From: Hydrogenophaga sp.
GTDB lineage: Bacteria > Pseudomonadota > Gammaproteobacteria > Burkholderiales > Burkholderiaceae_C
Assembly: GCF_030373245.1 (NCBI RefSeq)
Contig: NZ_JAUCZF010000002.1
Span: 1 to 64,000 of the forward strand
Direction of reading: 5' to 3'
Length of the DNA stretch: 64,000 bases
The first letter of the stretch is position 1, and every line of letters starts with the position of its first letter. A program made the translations under genes and the position numbers. Positions 34,708-42,362 of the stretch are shown here, piece after piece. Under the pieces are notes generated by a model that had not been told where the DNA came from, ran no database searches, and saw only the letters and a list, made by a program, of their open reading frames with translations.

Positions 34708-35247
34708 ATGGCCACTCAGAAAAGCATTCTCAACGAGTCGCGCGACATCGAGCGCGCCATCTCCCTGATCAACCTGGGTGCGCGCCTGCAGGTGCTGGAA
34801 TATGAAACCAGCCTGTCGTACGAGCGTTTGTTGCGTCTGTACAAGGAAGTGGCGGGCAAGAGCCCTTCCAAAGGTCAGCTGCCGTTTTCCACCGACTGGT
34901 TCCTGACCTGGCAGCCCAACATCCATGCCTCGCTGTTCCTGAACATCCATGAGTACCTCTCCAAGACCAGTGAGCTGGAAGAGATCGACACCGTGATCAA
35001 GGCGTTCCGGCTCTACACCGAGCAGATTCAGGCCAGCGCGCTGGAGCCGTTGCTGTCGGTGACGCGCGCCTGGCGCCTGGTGAAGTTTGTAGACAACGGC
35101 ATGCTCACGCTCACCCAGTGTTCATGCTGCGGTGGACACTTCGTCACCGAGCCTTATGAAAATTCGCGCCAGTTCGTGTGTGGCATGTGTGAGCCACCGG
35201 CGCGCGCCGGCAAGGGCAGCGCATCGGGTGGCCTGCGCCTGCATTGA
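34708..35247 (+). CDS. flhC: Flagellar transcriptional activator FlhC
   Basis: The DNA-binding, zinc-containing partner of FlhD. The 179-aa protein starts at ATG 34708 (MATQKSILNESRDIERAISLINLGARLQVLEYETSLS), with TAGGAGC before it; the track ORF begins inside flhD. The Cys cluster CSCCGG (138-141) and CGMC (158-161) matches the four-cysteine zinc site. A Gly/Ser tail ends the protein. Confidence 0.96.
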   Translation: MATQKSILNESRDIERAISLINLGARLQVLEYETSLSYERLLRLYKEVAGKSPSKGQLPFSTDWFLTWQPNIHASLFLNIHEYLSKTSELEEIDTVIKAFRLYTEQIQASALEPLLSVTRAWRLVKFVDNGMLTLTQCSCCGGHFVTEPYENSRQFVCGMCEPPARAGKGSASGGLRLH

Positions 35248-35335
35248 CTGAGCCAGTTGTGCCGTGGTGATGGCGCATTCACGGCGCCGGTCACCTGCCA
35301 GACCAAAGCCGGTCGGCGCCCGATCTCAAGCTTGG

Positions 35336-35363
35336 AAAAGGACCCTCTCGCGGGTCCTTTTCG
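35336..35363 (+). terminator. Rho-independent terminator after flhDC
   Basis: AAAAGGACCC-TCTCGC-GGGTCCTTTT, a perfect 10-bp stem with A and T flanks. It separates flhDC from motAB, so motAB needs its own promoter. Confidence 0.88.
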
Positions 35364-35378
35364 CGTTCATGGGCTGCT

Positions 35379-35405
35379 TCATCCGGTTCTAAAGTTGGCC
35401 GATAG
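35379..35405 (+). promoter_or_regulatory. Sigma-28-type promoter for motAB
   Basis: The -10 GCCGATAG (35398-35405) is close to consensus. The -35 position reads TCATCCGG, a weak match, while a TAAAG lies too near the -10 to serve. It lies after the flhDC terminator and 63 bases before motA. Confidence 0.5.
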
Positions 35406-35468
35406 ACAAAGAAAGTTCGCGAGCCTCACGTTGAGGGCTTGGGCCATTCTCCTTTCAAGGTCATCAGC

Positions 35469-36329
35469 ATGTTTGTCATCATCGGTTGGGTCGTTGCCCT
35501 TGTTTGCGTGTTCGGTGTGTTCATCGCGCACGGCGGCAACATGGCCCCGATTCTGAAGGCGCTGCCCTGGGAAATGGGCATGATCGGCGGCGCCACGCTG
35601 GGCGCCTTTCTGGTCAACAACCAGATGACCGTGATCAAGGGCACGCTGGCTGGTGTGGGCAGTTGCTTCAAGGGCAGCCGCTACACCAAGGCCCGTTACA
35701 TGGAGCTTCTGGCCTTGCAGTTCGACATCCTTCAAAAGGCGCGCAAGGAAGGCCTGATGGCGATCGAGCAGGACGTGGAAAACCCCGAGCAGTCCGCCAT
35801 CTTCAAGAAGTACCCCACCGTGGGTAGCGACCACCACGTGGTCGAGTTCATCACCGACTACCTGCGCATGATGGTGTCGGGCAACCTCAACGCGCACGAA
35901 ATCGAATCGCTGATGGATGCGGAGATCGAAACGCACCACCAGGAAGCGCACGCGCCGGTCTCCGCCATCCAGCGGGTGGCGGGTGGACTGCCTGCGTTCG
36001 GTATCGTCGCCGCGGTGCTGGGGGTGATCAAGACCATGGGCTCGGTCGGACAACCGCCTGCCGTGCTGGGCGCCATGATCGGCTCGGCACTCGTGGGCAC
36101 CTTCCTCGGGATTTTTCTTGCCTATGCCTTTGCCGAACCCCTGGCGGGATTGCTGGAGCAGAAGGTGGAAGAGGGCGCCAAAGAGCTGTTGTGCATCAAG
36201 ACCACGTTGCTGGCCAGCATGCAGGGCTACGCGCCCAGCACAGCCATCGAGTTTGGCCGCAAGGTGCTGTTCTCTGGCGTGCGCCCGAGCTTTGCCGAGC
36301 TCGAAGGGCATGTGAAAGGCAAGAAATAG
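35469..36329 (+). CDS. motA: Flagellar motor stator protein MotA
   Basis: The proton-channel stator subunit. The 286-aa protein starts at ATG 35469 (MFVIIGWVVALVCVFGVFIAHGG), the usual MotA N-terminus; the track adds 10 codons. Later membrane segments are AGGLPAFGIVAAVLGVIKTM and IGSALVGTFLGIFLAYAF, with conserved prolines in the loop. The cytoplasmic loop carries the charged residues that meet FliG (ARYMELLALQFDILQKARKEGLMAIEQDVE). motB follows after a 360-base gap filled with repeats. Confidence 0.96.
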   Translation: MFVIIGWVVALVCVFGVFIAHGGNMAPILKALPWEMGMIGGATLGAFLVNNQMTVIKGTLAGVGSCFKGSRYTKARYMELLALQFDILQKARKEGLMAIEQDVENPEQSAIFKKYPTVGSDHHVVEFITDYLRMMVSGNLNAHEIESLMDAEIETHHQEAHAPVSAIQRVAGGLPAFGIVAAVLGVIKTMGSVGQPPAVLGAMIGSALVGTFLGIFLAYAFAEPLAGLLEQKVEEGAKELLCIKTTLLASMQGYAPSTAIEFGRKVLFSGVRPSFAELEGHVKGKK

Positions 36330-36334
36330 TGAGA

Positions 36335-36420
36335 CACCCCCTGCGCCGCTTCGCGTCTTCCCCCTCTGATTCGCGAGGGGGACGCGCCCTTTGGCCTGGC
36401 AAAGCCAGTTCCACGGTGGA
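36335..36420 (+). repeat. Family-1 repeat, first copy between motA and motB
   Basis: ACCCCCTGCGCCGCTTCGCGTC, CCCCCTCTGATTCGCGAGGGGG, GGCCTGGCAAAGCCAGTTCC, ACGGTGG. It starts 6 bases after the motA stop. Confidence 0.85.
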
Positions 36421-36427
36421 TGAGGTG

Positions 36428-36520
36428 CTCCCCCCTGCGCCGCTTGGCGGCTTCCCCCCTCCGCTTCGCGAAGGGGAACACGCCCTGTGGCCCGGCGAAG
36501 CCGGTTCCACGGGTGTCCTG
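36428..36520 (+). repeat. Family-1 repeat, second copy between motA and motB
   Basis: CTCCCCCCTGCGCCGCTTGG, CCCCTCCGCTTCGCGAAGGGG, GGCCCGGCGAAGCCGGTTCC, ACGGGTGTCCTGAG. It is in tandem with the first copy and continues into a tail AATTCATCTCGTGCCGGA that also follows the flgI/flgJ copy. Confidence 0.85.
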
Positions 36521-36603
36521 AGCCAATTCATCTCGTGCCGGAGGGTATGCAGCCGACTCGTCGCGTTGCGCGTCCGTTTCCGGCGTGAAGTCTCCAAGGC
36601 CAG

Positions 36604-36681
36604 GGCGCCGCGGAACCGGCTTTGCCGGGCCGCCACGCGCCGCCCCATTGGGGGGGTGACGCCGCAGACGGCGCGGGGGGG
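36604..36681 (-). repeat. Family-1 repeat, third, inverted copy between motA and motB
   Basis: In opposite orientation to the previous two: GGCGCCGCGGAACCGGCTTT, GCCGGGCCGCC, CCATTGGGGGGGTGACGCCG, GACGGCGCGGGGGG. It ends just before the motB ribosome-binding region. Together the three copies form a possible long-range stem. Confidence 0.85.
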
Positions 36682-36689
36682 AACTCCAG

Positions 36690-37718
36690 ATGGCCGATAA
36701 GAAGCTCCAGCCCATCATCATCAAGCGCGTCAAGAAGGGCGGTCATGCGGCTCACGGTGGTGCCTGGAAGATTGCCTACGCAGACTTCGTGACGGCCATG
36801 ATGGCGTTTTTCCTGCTGATGTGGCTGCTGGGCTCGACCAGCGAAGGTGACAAAAAAGGCATCTCTGAATACTTCCAGTCGCCGTTGAAGGTGACGCTCA
36901 TGGGCGGCAGTGGCAGCGGCAACAGCAACAGCATCCTGCCGGGTGGTGGACGTGACCTGAGCGAGGCCTCCGGGCAGGTGGACGGCGGTGACGCCGTGCG
37001 CGCGGCCAAGCTGATCGGTGCGCAGATGGCACGCTCCGAACGCGCGCGCCAGGAGGGCCTGCGCATCGAAGCCTTGCAGCGAAAGATCCAGGCGCTGATC
37101 GCGAGCAACCCGCAACTGGCTGAGTATGCGTCGCAGATTCAGCTGGAAACCAGTCCTGACGGGCTGCACATCCAGATCGTTGATGATCAGAACCGACCGA
37201 TGTTTGATGCCGGCAGCGCACTGGTGAAGCCTTACATGCGCGACATCCTGCGCGCCATTGGCAGCGCGTTGGGCGATGTGGAGAATCGCATCGCGCTGGC
37301 GGGTCACACCGACGCCACACCCTACGGCAGCGGCTACCGCGGATACAGCAACTGGGAACTCTCGGCCGACCGGGCCAATGCTTCGCGCCGCGATCTGGTG
37401 GCCGGCGGTTTGCCGGACGACAAGCTGCTTCGTGTGGAGGGCCTGTCGTCCAGTCAGCTGCGCCTGCCCGACCAGCCGCGAGACCCTGCCAACCGGCGCA
37501 TCAGCCTGGTTGTGCTCACGCGAGAGGCTGAGGAGCGGTTGCGTCCCCTGGGCACGCCAGCCCGTGAAGAGGCGCCGCCTGAGCCTTCCAGTTCGCCGCA
37601 GGGTGCCGCTGCGCCTGTCGCTGACGCACCGGTCGAACCTCGCCGCGGCACCGTCGAACTGCCCAGACTTCAGCTTGGCCAGGAAATGCCGAAAAGCTCC
37701 GCAGAGCCCGGGCGCTGA
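36690..37718 (+). CDS. motB: Flagellar motor stator protein MotB
   Basis: The peptidoglycan-anchored stator subunit. The 342-aa protein has basic N-terminal residues, then a membrane helix with the proton-carrying Asp32 (GAWKIAYADFVTAMMAFFLLMWLLG). The plug follows (ISEYFQSPLKVTL), then an OmpA-like domain (IVDDQNRPMFDAGSALVKPYMRDILRAIG...LAGHTDATPYG...NWELSADRANASRRDLVAGGL...NRRISLVVL). A Pro/Ala-rich tail of about 50 residues extends beyond the domain. Confidence 0.96.
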   Translation: MADKKLQPIIIKRVKKGGHAAHGGAWKIAYADFVTAMMAFFLLMWLLGSTSEGDKKGISEYFQSPLKVTLMGGSGSGNSNSILPGGGRDLSEASGQVDGGDAVRAAKLIGAQMARSERARQEGLRIEALQRKIQALIASNPQLAEYASQIQLETSPDGLHIQIVDDQNRPMFDAGSALVKPYMRDILRAIGSALGDVENRIALAGHTDATPYGSGYRGYSNWELSADRANASRRDLVAGGLPDDKLLRVEGLSSSQLRLPDQPRDPANRRISLVVLTREAEERLRPLGTPAREEAPPEPSSSPQGAAAPVADAPVEPRRGTVELPRLQLGQEMPKSSAEPGR

Positions 37719-37766
37719 TGTCACCGCCAACACTGTTCCTTTTCCTTCCGTTCACCGGAGACACCT

Positions 37767-38153
37767 ATGGCCGCACCTATGAAATTTCTGATCGTTGACG
37801 ATTTCTCCACCATGCGCCGCATCGTGCGCAACCTGCTCAAGGAAATTGGTCATGCCGATGCCGATGAAGCGGAGGACGGCGTGGCCGCACTGGCCAAACT
37901 GCGCAATGGCAACTTCAGCTTTGTTGTCAGCGACATCAACATGCCCAACATGAACGGCTTCGAGCTGTTGACCGAAATCAAGAAGGACGAAAAGCTCAAG
38001 CACCTGCCGGTGCTCATGGTGACTGCCGAAGCGCGCAAGGAAGACATCGTGATGGCCGCCCAGGGTGGCGCAGCCGGCTATATCGTCAAGCCCTTCACCA
38101 AGGCAACCTTGGAAGAAAAACTGGCCAACATCTTCAAAAAACTCGGCCTTTGA
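37767..38153 (+). CDS. cheY: Chemotaxis response regulator CheY
   Basis: The motor-binding regulator. The 128-aa protein is close to enteric Che[26 protein letters not shown], phospho-Asp56 in [17 protein letters not shown], Thr86 in [15 protein letters not shown] and Lys108 in [22 protein letters not shown] precedes the ATG. It pairs with cheZ 12 bases downstream, inside the motAB region, while cheA is 24 kb away. Confidence 0.97.
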   Translation: MAAPMKFLIVDDFSTMRRIVRNLLKEIGHADADEAEDGVAALAKLRNGNFSFVVSDINMPNMNGFELLTEIKKDEKLKHLPVLMVTAEARKEDIVMAAQGGAAGYIVKPFTKATLEEKLANIFKKLGL

Positions 38154-38165
38154 TCGGACCTTGAA

Positions 38166-38783
38166 ATGACCAGCTCCACAACCTCGTCCGATGCGCCAGC
38201 CAGCGCCGATATGTTCAACAAGCTCGGCAGCATCACTCGCCAGCTGCACACCGCACTCAACGAACTGGGCTACACCCCGAAGCTCCAAGGCGCTGTTGAA
38301 GAGCTGCCCGATGCGCGCAGCCGCCTTCAATACATTGCCCGTCTGACGGGTGAAGCTGCAGAAAAGGTGCTCAACCTGGTGGATGAGGCCAAGGCCGAAC
38401 AGTCCGACATGACGCGCCAGGCCAGGGAGCTTGACGCCACCCTGGGCCGAATTCCGGGGCTTTCTGCTGCCATGCCCGAGCTGCGCCAGGCCGCTCAGGC
38501 GATGGTCGAGGCGGGTGAGCGCAACGACGCTCGCCTGACGGAGATCATGCTGGCGCAGGACTTCCACGACCTCACGGGCCAAGTGGTGGCACGGGTGGTC
38601 CAGGTGGCGGCCACGATCGAGGAGCAGTTGTTGGCTCTGTTGCTGGAGTCGGCACCTGCAGGCAAGCCGGGGCAGGACCATTTGCTGGTGCCTCAGGGGC
38701 CTGTGGTCAATCCAGAGGGGCGCACCGATGTGGTGACGAGCCAGGCTCAGGTGGACGATTTGCTGGCGAGTCTCGGATTCTGA
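38166..38783 (+). CDS. cheZ: Protein phosphatase CheZ
   Basis: Dephosphorylates CheY-P. The 205-aa protein has the long helical hairpin with the catalytic pair Asp135/Gln139 in MLAQDFHDLTGQVVARVVQ. The C-terminal CheY-binding peptide is QVDDLLASLGF. Standard length and motif make this the bona fide CheZ, in contrast to the shorter CheZ-like gene at 13972. Confidence 0.97.
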   Translation: MTSSTTSSDAPASADMFNKLGSITRQLHTALNELGYTPKLQGAVEELPDARSRLQYIARLTGEAAEKVLNLVDEAKAEQSDMTRQARELDATLGRIPGLSAAMPELRQAAQAMVEAGERNDARLTEIMLAQDFHDLTGQVVARVVQVAATIEEQLLALLLESAPAGKPGQDHLLVPQGPVVNPEGRTDVVTSQAQVDDLLASLGF

Positions 38784-39040
38784 GCCTATCAACGCGGCAG
38801 TCGGGGCACGTGATGAGCAGCCTGTCCCTGCGACTTCTGGTTCAAGACAGGGAGCAACGAGGTTGGCGCTGAACAAGTCCCTCCGGGTATGGGCCACCCG
38901 GTTCAGGGCGCTCTGCACTGTGAAAGGCCTTGTTGGGCAGCCCGGCTCGGCTGCGTTCTGCGCCTTGCTGTCCATCCAGGCGCCCGCATCAGCCGGGGCT
39001 TGTTGGGCGTTGCCTCAGGCCTGAGGCTGGCCGTCTCGGG

Positions 39041-39068
39041 AAATAGCGCGTTCAAACCCCGGCTTATC
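39041..39068 (+). promoter_or_regulatory. FlhDC-box-like inverted repeat upstream of flhB
   Basis: AAATAGCG-CGTTCAAACCCC-GGCTTATC. The left arm is an exact match to the enteric FlhDC half-site AAATAGCG, and the right arm is its imperfect inverse. It lies 62 bases before flhB. Confidence 0.65.
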
Positions 39069-39101
39069 GCCCTTTAGTTTTCCGACCTCAATTCCACAAT
39101 C

Positions 39102-39124
39102 TGACTCATCCCTTCGATGAGTCA
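39102..39124 (+). promoter_or_regulatory. Hairpin at the flhB translation start
   Basis: TGACTCATC-CCTTC-GATGAGTCA is a perfect 9-bp stem ending 5 bases before the flhB ATG. The only purine-rich stretch near the start (GATGAG) is in its right arm, so folding would hide the ribosome site. Confidence 0.5.
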
Positions 39125-39129
39125 GAGCC

Positions 39130-40287
39130 ATGGAATCCTCCAGTCAGGACAAGAACCTACCCGCCACGCCGCAGCGCCTGAAAAAAGCACGCGACGACGG
39201 CCAGGTGCCGCGGTCCAAGGACCTGTCGAACCTGGCGGTGCTGGGCGGTGGCGCCCTGGTCCTGGTGGCCTTGATGCCCATCGGTTTCGAAGCCTTGCGC
39301 ACGGCGCTGCGTGCCCAGCTGCTGTTTGATCACAGCACCCTGATCCAGCCACAACAGATGCTGGAGCGCCTCATTGGTGGTTCTGTTCAGGGCCTGATGC
39401 TGGTGCTGCCCCTGGGTCTGGTGGTGCTCGCGGTGGCCATTGTCGCCATCGTGGCATCGGGCGGTTATGCGCTGAGCAGCAAGCCCATCACGCCCGATCT
39501 CACCCGCCTCAGTCCACTGGCTGGCATTGGCCGCCTGTTTTCCAAGCAGCAGCTGTCTGACACCGCCAAGCTCGCGGGCATCACCGCTGTCATCGGGGTG
39601 GTGGCCTGGCAGTTTGTGGGCGCCCATGTGGCGCCGTTCAGCACACTGCTGATGATGCCGCTGGAAGGCGCGCTGGGTCAGCTGGGTGCCTGGATGTCGA
39701 CCGGCGTCACACTGCTGTTAGTCGTGGTGCTGTTGTTCGCGGTCATCGACGTGCCGCTGCAGAAATACCTTCATGCTGGCCAGCTGAAGATGTCGCTCGA
39801 AGAGGTCAAGCGCGAGCACAAGGAAATGGAGGGCGACCCCCACGTCAAGGCACAGCGCCGCGCTCGCCAGCGCGAACTGGCCCAGCGCAACAGTGTCAAC
39901 GCCGTGCCCCGCGCCGACCTGGTGGTGATGAACCCAACCCACTATGCGGTCGCGATCCGCTACGACGACGCCACCATGAACGCGCCGCGCGTGATCGCCA
40001 AGGGGGCCGACCTGCTGGCCATGCGCATCCGCGACGTGGCCAAGGCCAGCGATGTGCCTGTGCTGCAGTCTCCCATGCTGGCGCGCGCGCTCTACGCCCA
40101 CGCCGAAATCGACAGCGAGATTCCGGCTGCGCTCTATACCGCAGTGGCCCAGGTGCTGGCCTACGTGTACCAGCTCAAGGCAGCGCTCAGGGGCCAGGGC
40201 GCCATGCCCGGTGACCTGCCGCAGCCCGAGGTGCCACGCGAACTCGATCCGCACTGGAAACCCGCTCCCACCGAGACCGCCACATGA
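39130..40287 (+). CDS. flhB: Flagellar export specificity protein FlhB
   Basis: The export-gate component that switches substrate class. The 385-aa protein starts MESSSQDKNLPATPQRLKKARDDGQVPRSKDL. It has four hydrophobic segments and a C-terminal cytoplasmic domain with the autocleavage site Asn268 in VVMNPTHYAVAIRYD. A Pro-rich tail ends the protein. It overlaps flhA by 4 bases. Confidence 0.97.
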   Translation: MESSSQDKNLPATPQRLKKARDDGQVPRSKDLSNLAVLGGGALVLVALMPIGFEALRTALRAQLLFDHSTLIQPQQMLERLIGGSVQGLMLVLPLGLVVLAVAIVAIVASGGYALSSKPITPDLTRLSPLAGIGRLFSKQQLSDTAKLAGITAVIGVVAWQFVGAHVAPFSTLLMMPLEGALGQLGAWMSTGVTLLLVVVLLFAVIDVPLQKYLHAGQLKMSLEEVKREHKEMEGDPHVKAQRRARQRELAQRNSVNAVPRADLVVMNPTHYAVAIRYDDATMNAPRVIAKGADLLAMRIRDVAKASDVPVLQSPMLARALYAHAEIDSEIPAALYTAVAQVLAYVYQLKAALRGQGAMPGDLPQPEVPRELDPHWKPAPTETAT

Positions 40288-42362
40288 ACGCCCTGATGCC
40301 CCTGCAACAATGGTTCCAGCGCAATGCCGCCTGGGCTGGCGGCCTGGCCGCGCCCATGCTGGTGATCACCGTGCTCTCGATGATGGTGCTGCCGCTGGCG
40401 CCCTGGGTGCTCGACACGTTTTTCACCCTCAACATTGCACTGGCTCTGGTGGTGATGATGGTGGCGGCTTACATGAAACGGCCGCTGGACTTCTCGGTCT
40501 TTCCCACCGTGCTGCTGCTCACCACGCTGCTGCGGCTCTCGCTCAACGTGGCCTCCACCCGCGTCGTGCTGCTCGAAGGTCATACCGGACCGGGTGCCGC
40601 CGGCGCGGTGATCGAGGCCTTTGGCAGCTTCCTGATCGGCGGCAACTTCGCAGTCGGTTTCATCGTGTTCGCCATCCTGGTGGTGATCAACTTCGTGGTG
40701 ATCACCAAGGGCTCAGAGCGCATCGCCGAGGTCTCGGCGCGCTTCACCCTGGACGCCATGCCGGGCAAGCAGATGGCGATCGATGCCGACCTCAACGCCG
40801 GGCTGATCGACGAAAAGGAAGCCAAGCGCCGCCGCGCCGAGGTTGGCGAAGAGGCCGAATTCTTCGGCTCCATGGATGGCGCCTCCAAGTTTGTGCGCGG
40901 CGACGCCATCGCCGGCATTCTCATCCTCATCATCAACATCATCGGTGGCTTTGCCATCGGCATGATGCAGCACGGTCTGTCGGCCGGGCAGGCCGCTGAC
41001 AGCTACATCCTGCTGGCGGTCGGCGATGCGCTGGTGGCCCAGATCCCGGGCCTGCTGGTTTCGGTAGCCGCTGCCATGGTGGTCTCGCGCGTGGGCAAGG
41101 ATGCCGATCTGGGCGCCCAGGTGATGAGCCAGATGTTCCTCTCCAGCAAGGTGCTGGGCATCGCCGCCGCCGTGCTGTTTCTGCTGGGCATCGTGCCAGG
41201 CATGCCGCACACGGTGTTCCTCACCTTTGCCGCGCTCATGGGCGGGCTGTGCTGGTGGCGCCTGGGCCAGGAGAACGCACCCGTGATCGAGCCTGAGGCG
41301 CCGGTGGCGGCCAGCGACGGCGAGGCCACCTGGGACGATCTGCAGCCGGTCGACCTGCTCGGTCTGGAACTGGGTTATCGGCTGATCGCCATGGTCGACA
41401 AGGACCGTCAGGGTGATCTCCTCACGCGCATCAAAGGCGTGCGCAAGAAGTTCGCGCAAGAAGTGGGTTTCCTGCCGCCGGCGGTGCATGTGCGAGACAA
41501 CCTGGAGCTGCGCCCCAGCGGCTACCGCATCACGCTGCGCGGCGTGGTGGTGGGCGAGGGCGAGGTCTTCCCCGGCATGTTCCTGGCCATCGACCCAAGC
41601 GGCATCGGCACCCCCCTGATCGGTACGCCCACCACCGACCCTGCATTTGGTCTGCCGGCGCACTGGATCGAAGACAAGCAACGGGAAAGCGCGCAAATGG
41701 CCGGTTTCACCGTGGTTGATTCCGAGACCGTGCTGGCGACCCATCTTTCACACTTGATGCAAGTCCAGGCAGCGCGCTTGCTGAGCCGGACGGAGACCCA
41801 GGATCTGGTCGAACACGTGACCCGCCTGGCCCCCAAGCTGATCGAAGAAGTCGTGCCCAAGATGATTTCCATCGCCGTGTTCCAGAAGGTGCTGCAGTTG
41901 CTGCTGGAAGAGTCGGTGCATGTGCGCGACATCCGCACCATCATCGAGGCAATCGCCGAACACGCCACGGCCACCACCGAACCGGTCGAACTGGCCCGCC
42001 GCGTGCGCATGGCGCTGGCCCCTGCCATCGTGCAGCAGATTTATGGCCCGGTCAAAGAGCTGGAAGTGATTGCCATCGAGCCCGGCCTGGAGCGGCTGCT
42101 GATGCAGGCGCTGACCGGCAACGGCAACGGCGCGCTCGACCCAGGTGTGGCCGAAATGCTCAGCAAGTCCGCCACCGACATCGCCAACCGCCAAGAGGAA
42201 AAGGGTGTACCTGCCTGCCTGCTGGTGCCTGACGCGATCCGCAACGCCATGGCGCGCCTTTTGCGCCGTGCCGCACCCCGCCTCCAGGTCCTCGCGCACA
42301 GCGAGATTCCTGAAACCCACCTGATCCGCATTGGCCCCATCCTCGGAGAACTTGCAGCATGA
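40284..42362 (+). CDS. flhA: Flagellar export gate protein FlhA
   Basis: The major export-gate protein, forming a nonameric cytoplasmic ring that docks substrates. The 692-aa protein has about eight N-terminal membrane segments, the FHIPEP-like loop (VDADLNAGLIDEKEAKRRRAEVGEEAEFFGSMDGASKFVRGDAIAGILI), and a large cytoplasmic domain (LGLELGYRLIAMVDK...LIEEVVPKMISIAVFQKVLQLLLEESVHVRDIRTIIEAIAEHA). It overlaps flhB and flhF by 4 bases each. Confidence 0.97.
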   Translation: MNALMPLQQWFQRNAAWAGGLAAPMLVITVLSMMVLPLAPWVLDTFFTLNIALALVVMMVAAYMKRPLDFSVFPTVLLLTTLLRLSLNVASTRVVLLEGHTGPGAAGAVIEAFGSFLIGGNFAVGFIVFAILVVINFVVITKGSERIAEVSARFTLDAMPGKQMAIDADLNAGLIDEKEAKRRRAEVGEEAEFFGSMDGASKFVRGDAIAGILILIINIIGGFAIGMMQHGLSAGQAADSYILLAVGDALVAQIPGLLVSVAAAMVVSRVGKDADLGAQVMSQMFLSSKVLGIAAAVLFLLGIVPGMPHTVFLTFAALMGGLCWWRLGQENAPVIEPEAPVAASDGEATWDDLQPVDLLGLELGYRLIAMVDKDRQGDLLTRIKGVRKKFAQEVGFLPPAVHVRDNLELRPSGYRITLRGVVVGEGEVFPGMFLAIDPSGIGTPLIGTPTTDPAFGLPAHWIEDKQRESAQMAGFTVVDSETVLATHLSHLMQVQAARLLSRTETQDLVEHVTRLAPKLIEEVVPKMISIAVFQKVLQLLLEESVHVRDIRTIIEAIAEHATATTEPVELARRVRMALAPAIVQQIYGPVKELEVIAIEPGLERLLMQALTGNGNGALDPGVAEMLSKSATDIANRQEEKGVPACLLVPDAIRNAMARLLRRAAPRLQVLAHSEIPETHLIRIGPILGELAA

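Larger units (their letters stand above)
38784..39129. other. Intergenic region between cheZ and flhB
   Basis: A 346-base region without a gene. It holds the palindrome CCTCAGGCCTGAGG (about 39013), an FlhDC-box-like repeat, and a hairpin next to the flhB start, both listed separately. No terminator with a T-run is seen after cheZ. Confidence 0.6.

Noticed and set aside
36693-36702. GCCGATAA at the motB start as a sigma-28 -10 box
   Set aside because: It is simply the codons for Ala-Asp-Lys after the start (ATGGCCGATAAG), and no -35 lies 11 bases upstream.
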